DNA of 9,742 nt from an uncultured Flavobacteriales bacterium (GTDB taxonomy: Bacteria > Bacteroidota > Bacteroidia > Flavobacteriales > UBA7430): positions 1 to 9,742 of the forward strand of contig CAJWJW010000038.1 in the NCBI GenBank assembly GCA_913041775.1. Direction: 5' to 3'. Position numbers and translations under genes: made by a program. The stretch's first letter is position 1. Every line of letters begins with the position of its first letter. The notes below the pieces were generated by a model. That model was not told where the DNA came from and did not search any database. It saw only the letters and a list, made by a program, of their open reading frames with translations. Shown one piece after another: positions 5,796 through 9,742 of the stretch.

Positions 5796-7109
5796 ATGGA
5801 AATGATTTATTTATTAATTGGGCTGGGAACTGGTTTCTGCATTGGAGTGTTATACGCTAAAAGCAAAACAGTCAAAAAATCAGAAACTTTAGACCTTAGT
5901 GGCTATGTTTCGAAAGAACTTTATGAGGCTGAGAAACAAAGACTCATTAAAGAAGAGGTTGATAATAAAGTTAAAGAAGAGCAAATAGGAGATCTCAAAG
6001 CAGCGGTTTCTTCAAGAAATACTATTGTCGAAACATTACAAGATAAACTTGCGGAAGAAGGCAAACGACTAGAAGCGCAACAGGTTCAACTGCAAAGTCA
6101 ATTCGAAAATATGGCGAATGCTATCTTAGAAAAGAAATCGGAGAAGTTTGCGGTACAAAATCAAAAAAATATAGACCAGATATTAAAACCATTAGGCGAA
6201 AAAATAAAAAGTTTTGAGGAAAGCGTTCAAGACAAATATGTAAAAGATCAAGAAGGTAGAGCAGGTTTGTCTAAGCAAATAACAATGCTTCAAGAAGCAA
6301 ATCAGAAAATCAGTCAAGATGCCATTAACCTCACCAATGCTCTTAAAGGAGATTCAAAAACTCAAGGTGACTGGGGAGAACTTCAACTCGAAGTACTACT
6401 AGAAAAATCTGGTTTGAGTAAAGATGTTCATTTCCGGACACAGAATTCAGAAAAAGATGAAGAGGGGAAAGAAAAACGACCAGATTGTATCATTGACTTG
6501 CCCGATCACAAAAATCTCATCATAGATTCTAAAGTTTCATTAAAAGCTTACGAACAATTTATAAATGCAGCTACAGAGGATGAGAAAGTCTTGTTTTTGA
6601 AAAAGCATTTAGAAAGTTTGAAAAATCACATTAGGGATTTAGCAAGTAAAAACTACCCGAAATTGTACAGCATTAATGCCCCAGACTATGTATTAATGTT
6701 TGTTCCAATAGAACCCGCATTAATTTCGGCCTTACAAGAAGACTCTGAAATTTTCAACCTTGCACTTAGTAAAAATATAATCTTAGTAAGTACTTCTACT
6801 CTTATGGCTACAATGAGAACGGTCTCTTTTATATGGCAACAAGAAAACCAAAAGAAGAATGTTTTAGAGATTGCTAGACAATCAGGGGCATTATATGAGA
6901 AATTCTGTGGTTTTGTAACCGATTTGGATGGAGTTGGTAAAGCAATAGAGGCGGCAACAAAAAAATATGAGGCCGCACAGAGCAAATTACATTCGGGAAG
7001 AGGGAACCTTATTACGAGTGTAGAAAAGATAAAGAAGTTAGGTGCAAAAACGACTAAAAGTATTTCTCAAGAATTACTCGATAAATCGGAAACAGAATTC
7101 ATAAGCTAA
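5796..7109 (+). CDS. rmuC: RmuC family DNA recombination protein
   Basis: RmuC proteins are putative membrane-tethered nucleases that limit inversions at short inverted repeats. Their biochemical role is poorly defined. This one has 437 residues. An N-terminal membrane segment (about residues 3-18, MIYLLIGLGTGFCIGVLY) is followed by a long charged coiled coil (about 35-170). Next come the diagnostic GDWGE (191-195) and the PD-(D/E)xK nuclease-like core, with Pro229-Asp230 and Asp244-Ser-Lys246 in IIDSKVSLKAYE. An upstream in-frame ATG at 5730 would add 22 residues ahead of the membrane segment and overlap ung by 46 bases. I prefer the ATG at 5796, which starts just before the membrane anchor as is usual in the family. 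It lies 20 bases after ung with no separate promoter seen. Confidence 0.92.
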   Translation: MEMIYLLIGLGTGFCIGVLYAKSKTVKKSETLDLSGYVSKELYEAEKQRLIKEEVDNKVKEEQIGDLKAAVSSRNTIVETLQDKLAEEGKRLEAQQVQLQSQFENMANAILEKKSEKFAVQNQKNIDQILKPLGEKIKSFEESVQDKYVKDQEGRAGLSKQITMLQEANQKISQDAINLTNALKGDSKTQGDWGELQLEVLLEKSGLSKDVHFRTQNSEKDEEGKEKRPDCIIDLPDHKNLIIDSKVSLKAYEQFINAATEDEKVLFLKKHLESLKNHIRDLASKNYPKLYSINAPDYVLMFVPIEPALISALQEDSEIFNLALSKNIILVSTSTLMATMRTVSFIWQQENQKKNVLEIARQSGALYEKFCGFVTDLDGVGKAIEAATKKYEAAQSKLHSGRGNLITSVEKIKKLGAKTTKSISQELLDKSETEFIS

Positions 7110-7120
7110 AACGAATTTTG

Positions 7121-7128
7121 TATTTTTG
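7121..7128 (+). promoter_or_regulatory. -7 promoter element of rlmB, predicting a leaderless mRNA
   Basis: TATTTTTG, in the longer context TTTTGTATTTTTGC, lies in the 23 bases between the rmuC stop and the rlmB ATG. It ends 4 bases before that ATG. In Bacteroidota the TAnnTTTG element is centred near -7, so transcription should start at or within a base or two of the start codon. The same 14-base string occurs at the lipoprotein promoter on the other strand. A -33 TTG at normal spacing is not obvious. Confidence 0.68.
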
Positions 7129-7132
7129 CGCC

Positions 7133-7891
7133 ATGAAGAAAGATCGTTTACAAAAGAGTTTAGAAATTTTTGGAATTCAAGCCGTAATGGACGCAGTTCG
7201 TGAAGGTAGAGAGTTCGATAAAATCTTTATGGAGAAAGGGGTTAACACTGGTTTAGCCATGGAATTACGTGCATTGTTAAAAGTACACAACATTCTTTTT
7301 AAAGCCGTACCTGTAGAAAAGCTTAATCGCCTGACTCATAAAGAGCACGAGGGAGTTTTCGCTTTTGTATCGCCTGTAAACTTCTATACTTTAGGAGATG
7401 TATTGATGAAAACCTTTGAAGAAGGTAAATCACCAATTTTCTTAATGCTAGATAGAATTACCGATGTGCGTAACTTTGGTGCAATTACACGTACTGCAGA
7501 AGCCTGTGGTGTAAATGCTATTATTTTACCTAAAATTGGTGGAGCTCAGTTAAATTCTGATGCAATGAAGACTTCTACTGGAGCCTTAATGCACATTCCT
7601 ATTTGTAGAGAACAAAACCTTCACCACAGTTTAAAGTACCTTAAAAAGAGCGGACTTAAAGTAGTTGCATGTACCGAAAAAACGGATACAGAGCTATACG
7701 ATGTTCCTTTTGTAGACCCTGTTGTAATTGTTATGGGTTCTGAAGAAGATGGTATTTCTGATGATATTTTAGAATTAGCTGATGTGAAAACTCGTATTCC
7801 GATGTTTGGTAAAACAGAATCACTAAATGTATCTGTTGCATCTGCAGTAATTCTTTACGAAGCAATTAGACAAAGACAACTAGAAGCTTAA
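7133..7891 (+). CDS. rlmB: TrmH/SpoU-family 23S rRNA 2'-O-methyltransferase (RlmB-like)
   Basis: This SPOUT-class methyltransferase of 252 residues uses S-adenosylmethionine to methylate a ribose 2'-OH. By family resemblance the target is Gm2251 of 23S rRNA. The N-terminal ~85 residues form the SpoU substrate-binding domain, including GIQAVMDAV and HEGVFAFV. The catalytic domain has motif 1 at about 107-127 (LDRITDVRNFGAITRTAE, with Asn114 and the catalytic Arg120). Motif 2 is MGSEEDGI (Glu204) and motif 3 is IPMFGKTESLNVSVASAV, the trefoil-knot SAM site. The start is the ATG at 7133. A longer frame from a TTG at 7118 would run through the promoter and is rejected. The 3' end overlaps the convergent NOS gene by 4 bases. 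RlmB versus another TrmH paralogue cannot be settled from motifs alone. Confidence 0.9.
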   Translation: MKKDRLQKSLEIFGIQAVMDAVREGREFDKIFMEKGVNTGLAMELRALLKVHNILFKAVPVEKLNRLTHKEHEGVFAFVSPVNFYTLGDVLMKTFEEGKSPIFLMLDRITDVRNFGAITRTAEACGVNAIILPKIGGAQLNSDAMKTSTGALMHIPICREQNLHHSLKYLKKSGLKVVACTEKTDTELYDVPFVDPVVIVMGSEEDGISDDILELADVKTRIPMFGKTESLNVSVASAVILYEAIRQRQLEA

Positions 7892-8964
7892 TCCCAAGGA
7901 TTTTCTTGATAGAAATAGTTAGGACTCACAACTGAGTTCTGCATTTCTGTGTGAAATACTTTTGTTGTAGAACCTGAAGTAGGTGGAACTATCCACGCCC
8001 AATCCGCTGTAACATCTCTTCCTTCTTTAGCTTCTTGACGCATAAATTGCATAAACTGTTTAGAGGCTGAGTGGTGGTCTATTATTTTTACCGCTGCTTT
8101 TCTAAAGGAATACAAAACGGATTGGTTTAATTCTACAAGAGCTCTATCTTTCCATAGGCTATTTTTGTCTCGTATATCTAATCCCATAAGTTTGGCAACC
8201 GTTGGTAATAAATTGTAGCGATCTTCATCTGCTAAATTTCGAGCACCTATTTCTGTTCCCATATACCAGCCATTAAATGGAGCCGACAAAAATTCTATTC
8301 CACCTATTTCTAAAGTCATATTAGAAATAATCGGAGTAGAATACCATTGTAGATTAACGGACTTAAAGGCTTCAATACTTGGATGTTCAAGTTGAACAAG
8401 ACAAACAATCTCTTTGGGTATCTCTTTTAGAACTGGGGCATCCTCACCTATCTTAACAACCAAAGGTAAGATATCAAATTGACCTATTTTAGGTTCCCAA
8501 CCTAGCTCAATACATTTCTGTGTAAATTCTAAATTCTTTGAGTCTCCTATTATAGAGCCATCTTCTGACAAATATCCTGCAAAACCTAAAAGCTGTGGAT
8601 TCCACAACCTAATTTTATTGCTGGGATTAAAAACAGTGATGGTAGAACGAATATTCCCTCCGTTGGTTGCAAAGTCTATATGCTCAAATAAAGCTGCGAA
8701 CACTTGGTCTGCAGTTTCTAAGGAGCGTTTGTCTAAAACTTCCATAGAACGCCAAAACAAACGACCTATACATTTATTAGAATTTCTCCAAGCTACCTTA
8801 GTCCCATATTCCAACTCAAAATCTAAGAGTTCGTAAGTTCCAGTTTCGATTATTAAATTTTGAACCGCAAGCAATCGTGCTTCCAGCAAATCTTCTTTAT
8901 TCAATTCGAGGTAACACAGCTCTAAATAAGCTTTAGCTTTTTCTAAAAAGGTTTGTTCTATCAT
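7888..8964 (-). CDS. nos: Bacterial nitric oxide synthase, oxygenase domain only
   Basis: This 358-residue protein is a stand-alone NOS oxygenase. The family oxidises L-arginine via N-hydroxyarginine to citrulline and NO on a thiolate-ligated heme, taking electrons from separate cellular reductases. The heme-ligating Cys65 is in AWRNSNKCIGR, with the heme-stacking Trp59 six residues earlier. Glu238 in GWYMGTEIGARN binds the substrate guanidinium. Arg242, Arg249, Trp322 and Trp324 (DWAWIVPP) and Phe337 match pterin and structural positions of mammalian iNOS at constant offsets. Ile213 occupies the distal position that is Ile in bacterial enzymes and Val in mammalian ones, a change known to slow NO release. 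Residue 64 is Lys where Arg is usual. There is no flavin reductase domain and no zinc-binding N-terminal extension, as in Bacillus and Staphylococcus enzymes. It is tail to tail with rlmB. Confidence 0.96.
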   Translation of the reverse strand: MIEQTFLEKAKAYLELCYLELNKEDLLEARLLAVQNLIIETGTYELLDFELEYGTKVAWRNSNKCIGRLFWRSMEVLDKRSLETADQVFAALFEHIDFATNGGNIRSTITVFNPSNKIRLWNPQLLGFAGYLSEDGSIIGDSKNLEFTQKCIELGWEPKIGQFDILPLVVKIGEDAPVLKEIPKEIVCLVQLEHPSIEAFKSVNLQWYSTPIISNMTLEIGGIEFLSAPFNGWYMGTEIGARNLADEDRYNLLPTVAKLMGLDIRDKNSLWKDRALVELNQSVLYSFRKAAVKIIDHHSASKQFMQFMRQEAKEGRDVTADWAWIVPPTSGSTTKVFHTEMQNSVVSPNYFYQENPWD

Positions 8965-9021
8965 GGACTGCTAAAATAAGCTTTTTAGGAGAACCGAATC
9001 TAACAAAATGAAGAGTCAGTA

Positions 9022-9029
9022 CAAATTTA
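9022..9029 (-). promoter_or_regulatory. Candidate -7 promoter element for the NOS gene
   Basis: TAAATTTG on the minus strand matches TAnnTTTG and is the only such match I found in the 122 bases between the UbiD-family gene and the NOS start. It would give a leader of about 50-55 bases. That leader includes a small AT-rich inverted repeat (CTAAAA at 8971-8976 with TTTTAG at 8983-8988) ending 6 bases before the ATG. No clear -33 TTG is seen, so the call is tentative. Confidence 0.45.
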
Positions 9030-9086
9030 TCTAATACTAAAAACGATTCATTTCCTGTAATTAGCAAGCTCAGTGAGACTAATTAA

Positions 9087-9742
9087 TTATAGCTTCGACA
9101 AGTCTGAGTTATTAGCAAAGAGCACATCTACCTTTCTCTCCACTTCATCGTCTAAGATTAATGGTGGAGCGTGATGAGGTTTAATACGTGTATCAATCAT
9201 TAAAGAACCTTTACATCCCCAATGTTTGTGTTGAATAAAAGAATCTATTCCGTAGATATCGTGCGATGGATTGGCTCTTGTAAAAGTAGACCACAAGAAA
9301 TTATTGTAAGTTTCGGCAACAAAGTCAGCATCGTCGCAGAGTATGAGTAAAGGGAAAGAATTTGACTGTTCGCCTATAACATCTTTTAATCCTTTAGACC
9401 AAACATCCATTTCAATTCTCGACTTTTCATAGCTTTCGAAAGCAGTACAAGAAATCCCTAAAATCCCTGGCGCAACCACTTTAATATTTGTAATCCCTAA
9501 GGGAATTAGGCACATAGATTCAAAAGTCGTAGCTAAATCTCTACATTTATCTCCTGCAGCTGCTATAACTACTTTGGAACCTGTATTTAATCCTTCACTA
9601 GAATAGTCAAGCGTATCGATACTTGTTTTGGTATAGAAATGTAAATCTCTTTCCCAGTTTACACGCTCAAGTATATGATGTACAAATCCTTCTTCATCAT
9701 CAATATTTAAGTATTTATCATCCTCCGTAGCGGCAATAAATA
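9087..9742 (-). CDS. UbiD-family decarboxylase, C-terminal part
   Basis: The visible 217 residues are the C-terminal part of a UbiD-family protein; the 5' end is beyond the window. The frame stays open to the edge, so an ATG at 9515 is internal. Family features are GSKVVIAAAGDKC, the NFLWSTFTRANPSHDIYG block, KHWGCKGSLMIDTRIKPHHA and the closing DDEVERKVD. UbiD enzymes use prenylated FMN for reversible decarboxylation of aromatic or unsaturated acids. Bacterial members act in ubiquinone or menaquinone synthesis or in aromatic acid metabolism. The Arg/Glu/Glu catalytic residues would lie in the missing N-terminal half, so substrate and activity cannot be judged here. A quinone-pathway role is plausible but is inference. 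The NOS gene follows on the same strand after 122 bases that contain a candidate promoter, so cotranscription is uncertain. Confidence 0.85.
   Translation of the reverse strand, partial: FIAATEDDKYLNIDDEEGFVHHILERVNWERDLHFYTKTSIDTLDYSSEGLNTGSKVVIAAAGDKCRDLATTFESMCLIPLGITNIKVVAPGILGISCTAFESYEKSRIEMDVWSKGLKDVIGEQSNSFPLLILCDDADFVAETYNNFLWSTFTRANPSHDIYGIDSFIQHKHWGCKGSLMIDTRIKPHHAPPLILDDEVERKVDVLFANNSDLSKL

Noticed and set aside
8618..8836. Plus-strand ORF of 72 codons inside the NOS gene
   Set aside because: It is antisense to conserved NOS coding sequence and has no recognisable motif or promoter.
9058..9085. Inverted repeat TAATTAG/CTAATTA just past the UbiD-family stop codon, as a terminator
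   Set aside because: It has a 7-bp AT-rich stem, a 14-base loop and no U-tract on the minus strand. It is too weak to call, though a Rho-dependent or structural role cannot be excluded.
7888..9742. NOS and the UbiD-family gene as one functional system
   Set aside because: They are on the same strand, but separated by 122 bases with a candidate promoter, and no shared chemistry or cofactor is known. The association is probably incidental.

Overview
This window looks like a compact, AT-rich chromosomal segment from a member of the Bacteroidota, most likely Flavobacteriia/Flavobacteriales. The evidence is TAnnTTTG-type -7 promoter elements (TATTTTTG just ahead of several genes), a general lack of Shine-Dalgarno sequences, a TlpA-type thioredoxin lipoprotein with a DUF4369-like N-terminus, an LpxH-type lipid A hydrolase (Gram-negative envelope) and a YtxJ bacillithiol-system protein. 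I see no mobile elements, tRNA or rRNA genes, CRISPR arrays or phage genes.

Layout. At 2-2516 (+) three tightly packed genes form an apparent operon: the 3' end of gatB, a lipoprotein thiol-disulfide oxidoreductase and lpxH. They converge on gap (GAPDH, 2527-3513, -). At 3553-4918 (-) lies a second apparent operon, read from high to low coordinates: a 39-aa cysteine-containing lipoprotein, ytxJ and lipA. It ends at a strong intrinsic terminator (3525-3550) placed just ahead of gap. A divergent promoter region of about 150 bp (4919-5070) separates this unit from ung and rmuC (5074-7109, +), a DNA-repair pair. rlmB (7133-7891, +) follows from its own apparently leaderless promoter. It meets, tail to tail, a bacterial nitric oxide synthase oxygenase gene (7888-8964, -), with the two stop codons interlocked in the tetranucleotide TTAA. 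The right end holds the 3' part of a UbiD-family decarboxylase gene (9087-9742, -).

Most genes are housekeeping: tRNA-dependent amidation, lipid A synthesis, glycolysis, lipoate synthesis, uracil excision and 23S rRNA methylation. The accessory and most notable content is the reductase-less nitric oxide synthase, which keeps the heme, arginine and pterin residues I could align from memory. Also notable are the tiny Cys-rich lipoprotein translationally coupled to a bacilliredoxin-like protein, and the repeated promoter architecture that predicts leaderless mRNAs for ung and rlmB. I found no clearly novel multi-gene system. The findings below are local and testable.
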